43,216 nucleotides of DNA from Clostridiales bacterium (GCA_019418305.1 DYCA01000001.1:115163-158378); one strand, 5' to 3'. Counted from the stretch's first letter, positions 27,001 through 34,625 are shown. A program made the numbers and translations. The notes: generated from the sequence alone by a model not told the origin.

Positions 27001-27434
27001 ACGAGCATGGGGACACGCTGGCAATTTACAAGCTAACGCACAATATCCCGTTGGCGATGGGCGATTATCAGGAACTGGAGCGCGTGCTCACCAGCGAACT
27101 GGGAAGTAAAGAGGATTATGCCCGAGAGTTTGGCGATACGCCTTTTGGCCTGCTTATTCGCAAAATCGCCAAGCTGGATCATGAAGCCGCTATGCAGGCA
27201 TTCTCGGTGTTCATCAATGACCAGTCCTTAAACCAGAAGCAGATTGCGTTTGTTCACAAAATTATCCATCATATTGAGCTGAATGGGTATATGGATAATG
27301 TTGCGGAACTGACAAAGCCGCCGTTTGACAAGCCAATCAGTTTTATCAAATTGTTTGACGCCAAAACCAGAACCGCTTTGATGAAAACAATCAATCAGGT
27401 TCGAGAAAATGCTGTTCAAGTTTTAGCATTATAA
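24057..27434 (+). CDS. hsdR: Type I restriction endonuclease subunit HsdR with N-terminal DUF4145
   Basis: The ATP-driven translocase and nuclease, 1125 residues. Residues about 10-110 match DUF4145 (ALFAPACVEAEKIY, CRKALELAVKWVY), followed by a coiled coil near 155-190. The PD-(D/E)xK nuclease site is YCDYVLFG...VVEAKR near 240-262. The helicase has GTGKTRTASS near 374, IIIDESH near 470 and a second RecA domain with MDTGIDVPEC and GRGTRLC. The C-terminal part is the EcoEI-type helical domain. ATG 24057 follows GAGGTGATTTG, nine bases after the hsdS stop. A terminator follows. Confidence 0.95.
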   Translation: MTNFSFLETKPEYALFAPACVEAEKIYTSAPAMCAVGCRKALELAVKWVYAADKTMQMPYKDNLQSLVHEPSFRFAVDYNTWGKFQFIIKLGNLAVHTERSVQPGDALAALRGLFEFVQWIDYCYGTDYVERTFDESLIPTEKVVVDTQKIKEQANLLDEKDAQIEALRRQIEQMAAQYTAEKDKHKQERTFQPEDLSEFQTRKRFIDVDLKNIGWKFTGADADVQEEYPVKGMAGVSGQMGYCDYVLFGKDGLPLAVVEAKRTSKDPNIGRKQAVLYADCLERKFGRRPMMFTTNGFETYFWDDQSGPQRKVSGVFSKDDLQKLMNRRTERLELMDVPIDDKITDRYYQKEAIRAVCGQMEQGFRKHLLVMATGTGKTRTASSLTDVLSRGKWVTNILFLADRTALVKQAKDDFKNYLPDMSLCNLCSNKDDRNARIVFSTYPTILNVIDDTKSKDGRQLFTSAHFDLIIIDESHRSIFKKYRAIFEYFDAVMVGLTATPKTDVDRNTYEFFEMEHGVPTYAYDYETAVYQDHVLVPYYNYEVKTKFLEEGITYDELSDADKERYEEDFIEDDTMPEFIPSADLNKFVFNETTVDIVLQDLMERGIKVAGGDRLGKTIIFAQNKRHAEFILERFNKLYPQHHGTFAQRVICDDAYAQTVIDDFKQPEKTPHIAVSVDMMDTGIDVPECVNLVFFKKVRSKAKFWQMIGRGTRLCKGLACVDQVDGTYTDKRRFLIFDYCGNFEFFREHKEGYEARETKTLSENIFGKQIRIAMALQESAFAGEVYQAWRSEIVDTCHKQVMALNSDLIAVKLRMQYVDKYQKQDAFDSLSEGDKSELLRQIAPLVRLDDDDEFAKRFDNFMYGLILAHIEQMPAFKYAKKQLCDTASLLERKANIPQIKAKLPVLKEIHTDAFWDADDILLFEQVRKELRDLIRFLDEGSGAQRLIVTKLTDPIIDSQEGVQMDAAYDFEDYRAKVNRYVNEHGDTLAIYKLTHNIPLAMGDYQELERVLTSELGSKEDYAREFGDTPFGLLIRKIAKLDHEAAMQAFSVFINDQSLNQKQIAFVHKIIHHIELNGYMDNVAELTKPPFDKPISFIKLFDAKTRTALMKTINQVRENAVQVLAL

Positions 27435-27442
27435 GCAAGTGA

Positions 27443-27497
27443 AACAGGCACAGAGACATACCGGAATTGCGGGCAGATCTCTGTGCCTGTTTTATTT
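27443..27497 (+). terminator. Terminator of the hsd operon
   Basis: The arms AACAGGCACAGAGA (27443-27456) and TCTCTGTGCCTGTT (27478-27491) are perfect complements with a 21-base loop, followed by a T-rich tract (TTTATTTTAT). It lies nine bases after the hsdR stop. Confidence 0.8.
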
Positions 27498-27536
27498 TAT
27501 ATAACTGTAGTGTTAATGCAGCATATACACATATCA

Positions 27537-27572
27537 CAAAAAGCCCCCCAACCGTATGTGTTGGGAGGCTTT
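27537..27572 (-). terminator. Terminator of the zinc-ribbon/SLH envelope operon
   Basis: On the minus strand AAGCCTCCCAAC pairs with GTTGGGGGGCTT (27541-27552 and about 27560-27572) and is followed by TTTTTG. It begins five bases after the last gene of the leftward operon and faces the hsd terminator. Confidence 0.75.
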
Positions 27573-27577
27573 GAGCC

Positions 27578-28087
27578 TTATCGTCTGCTACAACGCACAC
27601 CTGTCATATTGATTGACAAACTGCTATTCCCATACTCGGTGCAGGAAATAACCAACTGCGATCCTTCTGGGCGAATTTGCGCTATTGCAGTGGTTGCAGC
27701 CATCGTATCAAATGATGCAGTTTCATAATACGAACCCATCTTGACCAACTTTGCGGGTTCTAATGTGCCATTAAACCGAAGGCCACTGCCCTGTACAACT
27801 GTTAAGGTCAGATAATAATCATTTCCAACTCTTTCGATCGACAGCCCACTATCCGGATTGTTTACAAAGTACCATTCACCCACATAGTTTTCCAACGAGA
27901 CTTCACTCGGTTTATTCTGTAGCACAAAAGTTTTTCGCTGTGCTGGGTCAATCATGCGTGCAACAATCGCTGCAACTTCTGCACGCGTAATATTCGAGTC
28001 CGGGTGGAATGTACCTTGGTTATCACTTCCCGTCAAAATACCCGCACGATACAATGTATAAATGCGCTCATTCGCATCTTTAAACAC
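27578..28087 (-). CDS. C-terminal part of the interrupted SLH protein
   Basis: The frame after the TAG, 169 residues if started from the GTG at 28087. It carries an SLH repeat near its start and then a domain rich in beta strands (YVGEWYFVNNPDSG, YYLTLTVVQGSG) similar in character to the extracytoplasmic part of the YARHG protein upstream. There is no ribosome binding site or signal peptide, so independent translation is unlikely. Confidence 0.45.
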   Translation of the reverse strand: MFKDANERIYTLYRAGILTGSDNQGTFHPDSNITRAEVAAIVARMIDPAQRKTFVLQNKPSEVSLENYVGEWYFVNNPDSGLSIERVGNDYYLTLTVVQGSGLRFNGTLEPAKLVKMGSYYETASFDTMAATTAIAQIRPEGSQLVISCTEYGNSSLSINMTGVRCSRR

Positions 28088-28132
28088 AATATCATCTACG
28101 TCGGACAGTGAACTATCTGCAATTGTATTGAT

Positions 28133-28606
28133 CTATGTGTATTCACTGGCCGGAAGTGCTGCATACATCAGGTAGGCGAAATATGTACGGGAAGCTGGCG
28201 TATTAGCACTAATCACATTGCCATCCGACATATATGCCATGGAGCAAACTTCACGGTCAATATGTTCCATGCAATATTCCACATACGGCGTATACCAAGC
28301 CCCTGACTGTGCGGGAATGGTGTTGCCGTGATAGGTCGCATGAATGCGTGCCACCAACGTCTGCACTTCTGCTACCGTAATATTATCCTCAGGCGAATAG
28401 GTTGTATTGCTCGAACCATTCACCAATCCAAGCTCATAGGCAGTTTTTACATTGTCGTAATACCAAGCATTTGCAGCAACATCCACAAACTGGCCAGCAT
28501 AAGTACGCTGCTGCGCAAAGTTGCTTAATGCAGCGCCTGCCACAGGCAGCATGCCACAAAACAAAGTAAGTGCTGCCAATACCAATGCTAATTTCTTTTT
28601 CATCAT
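28133..28606 (-). CDS. N-terminal part of the interrupted SLH protein
   Basis: This 157-residue product is what is made if the TAG is not read through. It has a signal peptide (residues 1 to about 26, ending AGA), one SLH repeat (FVDVAANAWYYDNVKTAYEL, ITVAEVQTLVARI) and a second that is cut short before its end. Two consecutive ATG codons follow a GAGAGGG site. As one and a half repeats, it may not anchor well. Confidence 0.7.
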   Translation of the reverse strand: MMKKKLALVLAALTLFCGMLPVAGAALSNFAQQRTYAGQFVDVAANAWYYDNVKTAYELGLVNGSSNTTYSPEDNITVAEVQTLVARIHATYHGNTIPAQSGAWYTPYVEYCMEHIDREVCSMAYMSDGNVISANTPASRTYFAYLMYAALPASEYT

Positions 28607-28618
28607 TTTCCCTCTCTT

Positions 28619-29428
28619 TCATTCATTATTTCTACAATCAGAAAAATAATTTGCAATGCCCGTGCACATCCCTTGTGCCAGTTTATCTTGATAACTTTGG
28701 GTTTCCATCAGCGCATCCTCATCCGGGTTACTCATAAAGCCCATTTCGATTAAAATTGTTGGCACTTCAGCAAAATTGAATCCTGTCAAATCAGAACGCT
28801 GAACAATCCCGTTATCTTTTGCGCCGGTAGCCTTGATGGTAGCCGCCAACACATATTCTCCGGCAAGACGACTTGGCTCCACAATCTCCTGCGAAGCAAG
28901 CTGTTCTCCATACGGCACCAGCATAGACATTCCATGTACCGAAGGGTCGGTTGAACCATCGGCATGAATGCGAATACACAGATCAGCTTGCTTCTCATTG
29001 GCTAGCTTTGCCCGCTTATAGCTGGTCATATCACTTTGATGGGTAGTACGAGTCATGACAACCGTCGCTCCCTGTTCCTCCAGCAACGCCTGTAATTTCA
29101 ATCCGATAGATAGATTTAATTGTTCCTCTGTCTGATTTTTGCCCGATGTACCACCAACAAACGCCTCTTTTGTCTCGCTGCTATAGGGGTTGATCGGTTC
29201 CTGTTCCCGCAAATTGGTCACTTCATGGCCAGGGTCCACACAAATAACCATTCCTGACAATGGCAAATCCTTTTCCGGTTGTATCGCCTCCTGTTCTTCT
29301 CGCTTCATCTGTTGCTGAGATGATACGGGTTCTATCTGACCAGATACGCTTTCTGCTTTTTCTTTGAGGCTGAATGCACAACCACTTAGGCACATAGTAA
29401 TTAGCAAGCAGCAAAGTATTTGCTTCAT
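28619..29428 (-). CDS. N-acetylmuramoyl-L-alanine amidase lipoprotein (Amidase_3)
   Basis: A zinc amidase that cleaves the lactyl-alanine bond of peptidoglycan, 269 residues from ATG 29428. The N-terminus is a lipoprotein signal with lipobox LSGC (Cys17), and a glutamine/glutamate-rich linker follows. The catalytic domain shows VDPGHE (zinc His), SIGLKLQALLEEQGATVVMTR, the second zinc His in CIRIHADGS and the catalytic Glu in ILIEMGFMSN. The ATG overlaps the stop of the upstream zinc-ribbon gene (ATGA). It belongs to an envelope operon. Confidence 0.9.
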   Translation of the reverse strand: MKQILCCLLITMCLSGCAFSLKEKAESVSGQIEPVSSQQQMKREEQEAIQPEKDLPLSGMVICVDPGHEVTNLREQEPINPYSSETKEAFVGGTSGKNQTEEQLNLSIGLKLQALLEEQGATVVMTRTTHQSDMTSYKRAKLANEKQADLCIRIHADGSTDPSVHGMSMLVPYGEQLASQEIVEPSRLAGEYVLAATIKATGAKDNGIVQRSDLTGFNFAEVPTILIEMGFMSNPDEDALMETQSYQDKLAQGMCTGIANYFSDCRNNE

Positions 29429-30996
29429 TGGTTCCACCCGCGTGCTTTTTCATAGGCAAGAATGGTTTCAACATTCTGTTTTTCTGTTGTATTCAGCATA
29501 TCGTTGGAGAATGCAGCGTTTGGTACATACCATGTAGCTGTGGCAAAGAAATCGGCCCATTCCTGCGAAGAGAATGTATAGCCATGACGCGCATAGATTT
29601 CATTACGGATTGCAGCGACCTCCATGCGTGTCAATTCATTCAGATCTCCGTCCGTAATCGTCAGCGTATCCGTCGGCCAAAGGTAATCCTCGCCGATCGT
29701 ATATCCGCTCAGGCTATCCATCCCATTGGAATAGGTATGATCTTCATGATAAAACCTGTAGAATTGCGTCTCCGGCTCACTTTCCGGCTCGTATAGCGCT
29801 CCCTCCTCCGCAGTGTTGTCCCGTGTGCAATGCTCATGTGACATAGACAAGCTATAATCACCGCCACCGTCCGCAGTGATCGTCAAATACAGTTCTCCAT
29901 TTTCGAAATCCAAAATAATGTCACCCGTGCTACCGCGATCATCTTCATAATAACCGCCCGCTTGCGTTCCATCATAATTGAGTTCGATCCGAGCATATTC
30001 AATATTGGTTACGCGATCGCCTTGATTCCAGACACCGTTTGCAGAGAAGTAAAACTGATCATTGTTGTTTTCAATGACAAAGCCGACATAACCGTCCATA
30101 TAGCTGTTATACCGATCTACCATCCAAGAGCCCACATAATCATTCATGTTTACGGCGTTTATAGTTGTCGTTGTCTCCGGGTCAGTTTGTGAGACTTCCG
30201 GAAATTCCGGTACTTCAACCGATGTATCAGGTAACGCATCTTCTTGCATGTTCATTCCACTGAAGGCCATCATCGCACCGCCCAGCATGACCGCAGACAA
30301 AATGGAAGCAATGATGGCACCAATGCCTGCTGTTATCAGATAGGAGACAACAACACGGCCTCCAGAGGGATCCGGGCTATGATCATGGTTCGCTAATTTC
30401 TGCTCCACATGTTTCATATAACACTGATTAAAGCGTTTAGCGAACAAGATCTGTGCAATAATCTGCCAGATACCAGCAGCCATAGCCACCATAAGCAAAA
30501 TCACGCTAGTAACCGGCTGAATAAAAAGAAAAACACCCGCCAATGCCCATGCGCAAAAATCGATAATCAACGGCAGCCGAACCGCCCGAAGCCATGCGCG
30601 CCACATATTTCGATAGCTCGCGTGCCACAAGCTGAAAAAGAACGATGCCCAATTCATTTTGCTTTTGGCACCTTGCTGCATCTGTCCAAACTGGGTCAAA
30701 TAATACTCTGTATTTTTCCCAATGATTTGCCGCACAATGGCATTCGCATCGGCTTCTCTCTTCTTTTCGCTTGAAAAAGCCGCGGTGGATTTCTCCGATG
30801 CCTGCTGCCCTTTCCAATTTGCTTCATCCTGCGCTTGGGTCGTTGCATACGGTTTCGCAGCGGCAGACGCTTCCGGCTGCGGTGCTTGAGCTGTGTAATC
30901 TTGTCCTTTTGCAGGATCAGATGAGATTTTTGCACCGCAGTTGGTGCAAAAAGCGCTCCCGTCCGGCAATTCTTTGCCACAATTCGTACAAAACAT
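29425..30996 (-). CDS. Zinc-ribbon membrane protein with YARHG domain
   Basis: A 523-residue protein. Residues 1-22 form a zinc ribbon (MFCTNCGKELPDGSAFCTNC, two CxxC pairs). A charged linker follows, then about four hydrophobic segments between 120 and 250 (DUF2628-like, with FFFSLWHASYRNMWRAW). An outside domain with beta-rich repeats comes next, and the C-terminal 80 residues are a YARHG domain (IRNEIYARHGYTFSSQEW). It starts at ATG 30996 behind AAGGGG. Domain order suggests a sensor or wall-associated protein with a cytosolic zinc ribbon; function is unknown. Confidence 0.85.
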   Translation of the reverse strand: MFCTNCGKELPDGSAFCTNCGAKISSDPAKGQDYTAQAPQPEASAAAKPYATTQAQDEANWKGQQASEKSTAAFSSEKKREADANAIVRQIIGKNTEYYLTQFGQMQQGAKSKMNWASFFFSLWHASYRNMWRAWLRAVRLPLIIDFCAWALAGVFLFIQPVTSVILLMVAMAAGIWQIIAQILFAKRFNQCYMKHVEQKLANHDHSPDPSGGRVVVSYLITAGIGAIIASILSAVMLGGAMMAFSGMNMQEDALPDTSVEVPEFPEVSQTDPETTTTINAVNMNDYVGSWMVDRYNSYMDGYVGFVIENNNDQFYFSANGVWNQGDRVTNIEYARIELNYDGTQAGGYYEDDRGSTGDIILDFENGELYLTITADGGGDYSLSMSHEHCTRDNTAEEGALYEPESEPETQFYRFYHEDHTYSNGMDSLSGYTIGEDYLWPTDTLTITDGDLNELTRMEVAAIRNEIYARHGYTFSSQEWADFFATATWYVPNAAFSNDMLNTTEKQNVETILAYEKARGWNQ

Positions 30997-31015
30997 AAGT
31001 ATTACCCCTTACTTT

Positions 31016-31702
31016 TTATGAGAACAGTGCCTGTAAGAAAGCGTATCCTAACAAAAGATCTGTATTCCCCGTATAGATGTACTCCAGCAGCGCTGAAACC
31101 GATAGCGCATCCGTATAATACTCCCCATCGACGGAAATGGATTCCACGCGGAACCGATTATCTAAAACTATGAATACAATTTCCCAATTCGTGACCGTAT
31201 CAGAATCATAGCCAGTGAACATCACATACGTTACATCTCCGCGATCTTCCGAAGACCATGAGCCTTTTGAAAACCGTTCTTCAAATGCTTCTCCTACTGT
31301 TTTATCAGGATAATCATCCAGCGTGCCGCTTTGAACAACGCTGCTGGCTCCGCCCCCAAATAGTATTCCAAGTGCAACTAGGATAACCACTACAATACCA
31401 ATTCCCCCGAGCAATTTGGACAGATTCTGTTTCTTCGGGCTTACCTTGCTGAAATCGGTTATCGGTTGCGGGTTTCCGGCTTGATCCTGTGTATTTGTAC
31501 CTGTGCCCGCTGAATTGGTATCCGATGTTCCTTCAACCGGTGCGCCACAACGACTGCAGACTTTCGTTCCTGCTTCCAGCTTTGTGCCGCATTTGGAGCA
31601 AAACAGCTCACTTTTCTGCTCCGGCGCTGGAGTACCGCATTTGTTACAGAATTTTGCGTGATCCGGTAATGCAGAATCGCAATTCAAGCATCTTTTACTC
31701 AT
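31016..31702 (-). CDS. Double zinc-ribbon single-pass membrane protein
   Basis: A 228-residue protein: two zinc ribbons (CLNCDSALPDHAKFCNKC and CSKCGTKLEAGTKVCSRC) in the first 60 residues, a linker rich in Ser, Thr, Gly and Asn, a membrane segment near 115-135 (GIGIVVVILVALGILFGGG) and a 90-residue outside domain without a family I recognise. The ATG at 31702 follows AGGAGGGG. It is the first gene of the leftward envelope operon and faces the Xre gene. Confidence 0.82.
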   Translation of the reverse strand: MSKRCLNCDSALPDHAKFCNKCGTPAPEQKSELFCSKCGTKLEAGTKVCSRCGAPVEGTSDTNSAGTGTNTQDQAGNPQPITDFSKVSPKKQNLSKLLGGIGIVVVILVALGILFGGGASSVVQSGTLDDYPDKTVGEAFEERFSKGSWSSEDRGDVTYVMFTGYDSDTVTNWEIVFIVLDNRFRVESISVDGEYYTDALSVSALLEYIYTGNTDLLLGYAFLQALFS

Positions 31703-31741
31703 TTCAACCCCTCCTAATCGTTTTCGATTCTTATAGATATT

Positions 31742-31771
31742 ATTATACAATACTTTTAAAGATTTGCGCAA
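31742..31771 (-). promoter_or_regulatory. Promoter of the envelope operon
   Basis: On the minus strand TTGCGC (31766-31771), an 18-base spacer and a perfect TATAAT (31742-31747) lie 40 bases before the zinc-ribbon start. Its -35 shares the palindrome TTGCGCAA (31764-31771) with the opposite promoter. Confidence 0.7.
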
Positions 31772-31785
31772 TACTAATTGTAAAG
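31748..31785. repeat. Direct repeats between the divergent promoters, possible Xre operator
   Basis: CAATACT occurs at 31748 and again at 31769, exactly 21 bases apart (two helical turns); each is followed a few bases later by TAAAGAT. They overlap both promoters and sit directly upstream of a gene for an Xre-type regulator, the usual place for its operator. Confidence 0.45.
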
Positions 31786-31792
31786 ATATTCT
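31764..31792 (+). promoter_or_regulatory. Promoter of the Xre regulator
   Basis: TTGCGC (31764-31769), a 17-base spacer and TATTCT (31787-31792) lie 24 bases before the ATG. It overlaps the opposite promoter at the -35 palindrome, so the two RNA polymerases would compete. Confidence 0.55.
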
Positions 31793-31815
31793 AATACCTA
31801 AGGATAGGTGAAGCT

Positions 31816-32148
31816 ATGTATTGTGCAATTGATATCGGAGGCCGCATCCGATACTTTCGAAAACTAAAGGGCTGGAGTCAGGAAACCTTAGCGCTGCAAG
31901 CTGATATGAATCCTGCTTTTCTTGGGCATTTGGAGCGCGGCCTCAAGAGTCCGACCGTGAAAACGCTGGAAAAGATCGCCGCTGCGCTGGATATTTCGAT
32001 GGCAGAACTGTTCTCTGAACCGCAGCCGATCAGTGACGAAAAGGAAGCACTACTGACGGAACTGCGCGATCTGCTTCAAGGACTCTCAGCCGAAAGTCTG
32101 CGTAAAATCACCGTTATTTTGCAGAACATTCTGTCTCTTGAGCGATGA
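31816..32148 (+). CDS. Xre-family transcriptional regulator
   Basis: A 110-residue DNA-binding protein. Residues 9-65 form a Cro/CI helix-turn-helix (IRYFRKLKGWSQETLALQA, FLGHLERGLKSPTVKTLEKI); the C-terminal 40 residues are helical and probably dimerise. The ATG follows an AGGTGA site. It is divergent from the envelope operon and probably controls that operon and itself through the shared promoter region. A terminator follows at 32208-32241. Confidence 0.85.
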   Translation: MYCAIDIGGRIRYFRKLKGWSQETLALQADMNPAFLGHLERGLKSPTVKTLEKIAAALDISMAELFSEPQPISDEKEALLTELRDLLQGLSAESLRKITVILQNILSLER

Positions 32149-32207
32149 TTCTGCACATGTCCGCATCTGACCATGCGGTAAAATCACACACATACTATAT
32201 AAATAGA

Positions 32208-32241
32208 AGCCACTGGAACGATTGTTCCAGTGGCTATTTTT
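32208..32241 (+). terminator. Terminator of the Xre gene
   Basis: The arms AGCCACTGGAAC (32208-32219) and GTTCCAGTGGCT (32224-32235) are perfect complements with a four-base loop, followed by ATTTTTC. It lies 60 bases after the Xre stop and 22 before the DUF960 start. A weaker hairpin (CCGCAT/ATGCGG, 32161-32178) precedes it. Confidence 0.75.
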
Positions 32242-32262
32242 CTGCCTAAAGGAGAATTGCTT

Positions 32263-32550
32263 ATGTTTCAAAACCCCAAATATCTGACCCGTGGCATTCA
32301 ATGTACCTTGCCCGCTTGGCTGATGATCCTGCTCTGGAGCTTGATTGACCGCATTCCGAACGAGCAGCGCGACTACTTACAGGTGTTTCGTCTGATGCGC
32401 ACCGACACCGGCCAGCACATCATCCATTCACAGGAACAACCGTCCTACCGCTATGAAATGGACATACCGTGCAAAGATGCAATCAACGCCAAAATCTTCG
32501 TCATTGATGACCAAACCCACAGCACAATGCTGCTGGCCGAAGAATATTAG
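32263..32550 (+). CDS. DUF960 family protein
   Basis: A 95-residue protein that I recognise as DUF960 from MFQNPKYLTRGIQCTLPAWL, LWSLIDRIPNEQRDYLQVFRL and HSQEQPSYR. The family is common in Firmicutes and on their mobile elements; its function is not known. It has an AAAGGAGAA site and no signal peptide or membrane segment. It starts a plus-strand run with the amidoligase gene, 14 bases downstream, which suggests a shared role. Confidence 0.8.
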   Translation: MFQNPKYLTRGIQCTLPAWLMILLWSLIDRIPNEQRDYLQVFRLMRTDTGQHIIHSQEQPSYRYEMDIPCKDAINAKIFVIDDQTHSTMLLAEEY

Positions 32551-32564
32551 AGGAGGAAAATGCT

Positions 32565-33671
32565 ATGCAAGAAACCTACACCTGTGATCACTGCGGCGCT
32601 GTCCACCCGCTTGATGAAATGTTCCACGTTGGCGAAGATGTGCTCTGCCCGGACTGCGCAGGCGACATAACCATTTTGTGTGACGAATGCGGCACGCGCA
32701 TCTACATCGATGACGACGAAGGTGACGACACGCGAGTGCTCTGTCACGACTGCTGTGTGCGCCACTACACCCGCTGCGAGCGCTGTGGTACGCTGATTTC
32801 AAACGACTCTGTCTACCAATACGACGGCGAAAATCTGTGCCGTGATTGCTATGATGACCGTTGCGAGTTCGGACCGATCCACGACTATAACTACATGCCG
32901 GACCTTGTGTTCCACGGCAAGGGGCTGCGTCGCTTTGGTGTGGAACTAGAAATTGACGAAGGTGGAGAAAGCACCGCGCACGCCCGCCGTTTTCTCGACA
33001 TCGCCAACCGCAACACCGAAAACCTGTACATCAAAACGGACGGCTCGCTGGACGACGGCCTTGAACTCGTCACCCACCCAATGACGCTGGACTATCATCT
33101 GAACGAAATGCCGTGGGAGGACATCCTACACGAAGCCAAGCAACTCGGTTACCGCAGCCATGGCGCGGGCACCTGTGGGCTGCACGTTCATATTTCGCGC
33201 ATGGCGTTCGGCTGTACTTACGAGACACAGGAATCCTGCATCGCGCGGCTGGTGTACTTCGTCGAAAAGTTCTGGCCGGAGCTGCTGCGGTTCAGCCGGA
33301 GAACGCAAGCACAGCTCAACCGCTGGGCAGCACGTTACGGCATGAAACTGTGTCCACGGGAACAACTCAACCACGCGAAGGACTCCTGCGCCGGACGGTA
33401 CACCGCTGTGAATCTCACGAACGCCGACACAATCGAGCTTCGCCTGTTCCGCGGCACGCTGAAACTGAACACTTTAATCGCCACTTTGCAGATGGTCAAC
33501 CACCTCTGCGAGGTGGCGATTTCGCTTTCCGACACAGAATTGCAGGACATGAGTTGGTTCGATTTTCTCGACCGCATCGAAGAACCCGAACTCATCCAGT
33601 ACCTGAAAGAACGTCGGCTCTATGTCAACGAGCCGGTCAACACCAACATGGAGAATGAGGAGGCCTGCTGA
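32565..33671 (+). CDS. Zinc-finger amidoligase family protein
   Basis: A 368-residue predicted ATP-dependent amide-bond-forming enzyme (Amidoligase_2, related to glutamate-cysteine ligase and glutamine synthetase). The first 100 residues hold three CxxC...CxxC zinc units (Cys7/10-28/31, 39/42-60/63, 71/74-92/95). The catalytic part has a metal/ATP pattern FGVELEIDEGGES (Glu127, Glu129), KTDGSLDDGLELVTHP (Asp159, Glu167), and GLHVHIS (His207, His209). An AGGAGG site precedes the ATG. Its stop overlaps the amidotransferase start (TGATG), so ammonia from that enzyme could feed it. The substrate is unknown. Confidence 0.82.
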   Translation: MQETYTCDHCGAVHPLDEMFHVGEDVLCPDCAGDITILCDECGTRIYIDDDEGDDTRVLCHDCCVRHYTRCERCGTLISNDSVYQYDGENLCRDCYDDRCEFGPIHDYNYMPDLVFHGKGLRRFGVELEIDEGGESTAHARRFLDIANRNTENLYIKTDGSLDDGLELVTHPMTLDYHLNEMPWEDILHEAKQLGYRSHGAGTCGLHVHISRMAFGCTYETQESCIARLVYFVEKFWPELLRFSRRTQAQLNRWAARYGMKLCPREQLNHAKDSCAGRYTAVNLTNADTIELRLFRGTLKLNTLIATLQMVNHLCEVAISLSDTELQDMSWFDFLDRIEEPELIQYLKERRLYVNEPVNTNMENEEAC

Positions 33672-34609
33672 TGTGCAGTTTATTCGGACTAATTGACCAC
33701 CAAAACAAACTCACCACCCGCGAAAAGAACCGCATCCTGAACACCCTCGCTCGAGAATGTGAAGTACGCGGGACGGATGCGACCGGCATCGCCTACCGCT
33801 TCGGCGGACGGCTGCGCATCTTCAAGCGCCCGCTGCCAGCCCGCAAGCTGCGCTTGCGCGTGCCGAGTGATGTGAACGTCATTATGGGACATACCCGTAT
33901 GACGACACAGGGCAACGAAAAGTTCAATCAAAACAACCACCCATTTCCCGGCAACATCAACGGCAAGACCTTTGCTCTTGCGCATAACGGCATCCTGTGG
34001 AACGATAAGATTCTGCGACAACAGGAAAACCTGCCGCAGACCAGCGTCGAAACCGACAGCTATATTGCTGTGCAGCTCTTGGAACAACAAAATGCCCTCG
34101 ACTTTGCCAGCCTAAAAACTATGGCCGAAAAAGTCGAGGGCTCTTTTGTGTTCACAGTGCTGGACAGCGAGGATGCGATCTGGTTTGTCAAGGGCGATAA
34201 CCCGCTGTGCTTGTTTCACTATGATGGGTTTACGCTGTATGCTTCCACGCAGGAAATTATCGTGCAAGCAGCCAAACGCCTGCGACTGGGCAAACCGGAA
34301 AGCATCCAGCAGCCGGAGGAGGGGGAAATCCTGAAAATCGACAAATTCGGAAATCAGACCAGCGGCAGCTTTATCCCGCGCACCAGCTGCGCCCACTGGT
34401 GGCGTCATGCCCCGTACTACGGCTACTCGTGGGACGTGGATGACAGTCTGCACGACGAGTTGCTCGCCGCCGCGAAGGCCATGGGCGTGAGCGAGGACGA
34501 GGTGCAGGCACTCTTGGACTACGGCTGCGACCCGGACGAGATCGAAGAACTGCTATACGACCCGGCGATGCTGCACGAGCTGACCGGCGAATTACTATAC
34601 GCATATTAA
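33671..34609 (+). CDS. Class II glutamine amidotransferase
   Basis: A 312-residue Ntn-type glutaminase domain protein that releases ammonia from glutamine. Cys2 becomes the N-terminal nucleophile after Met removal; RGTDATG (33-39), GHTRMTTQG (73-81, glutamine-binding Arg76), AHNG (104-107, oxyanion Asn106 and Gly107) and VETDSY follow the family order. No synthetase or isomerase domain is fused, so ammonia must go to another protein, most simply the amidoligase encoded immediately upstream with overlapping stop/start. The C-terminal 60 residues are strongly acidic and helical, a possible docking tail. Confidence 0.88.
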   Translation: MCSLFGLIDHQNKLTTREKNRILNTLARECEVRGTDATGIAYRFGGRLRIFKRPLPARKLRLRVPSDVNVIMGHTRMTTQGNEKFNQNNHPFPGNINGKTFALAHNGILWNDKILRQQENLPQTSVETDSYIAVQLLEQQNALDFASLKTMAEKVEGSFVFTVLDSEDAIWFVKGDNPLCLFHYDGFTLYASTQEIIVQAAKRLRLGKPESIQQPEEGEILKIDKFGNQTSGSFIPRTSCAHWWRHAPYYGYSWDVDDSLHDELLAAAKAMGVSEDEVQALLDYGCDPDEIEELLYDPAMLHELTGELLYAY

Positions 34610-34625
34610 AGGAGGGGCATCACAC

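Larger units (their letters stand above)
27578..28606 (-). pseudogene. SLH-domain surface protein gene interrupted by an in-frame TAG
   Basis: The frame from 28606 to 27578 would encode 342 residues: signal peptide, two SLH-type repeats and a C-terminal beta-rich domain. It is broken once, by TAG at 28133-28135. The reading frame continues without shift on the other side, with SLH-like sequence (IYTLYRAGILTGSDNQGTFH, ITRAEVAAIVARM). A CAG to TAG transition would explain it, since the surrounding reading is ...ASEYT-stop-INTIADSS. It is therefore a recent nonsense mutation, a sequencing error or, less likely, read through. It is the last gene of the envelope operon. Confidence 0.8.

Noticed and set aside
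28087..28140. Programmed read-through or recoding of the TAG in the SLH gene
   Set aside because: No downstream stem-loop or selenocysteine/pyrrolysine-type context is visible; a mutation or base-call error is simpler.
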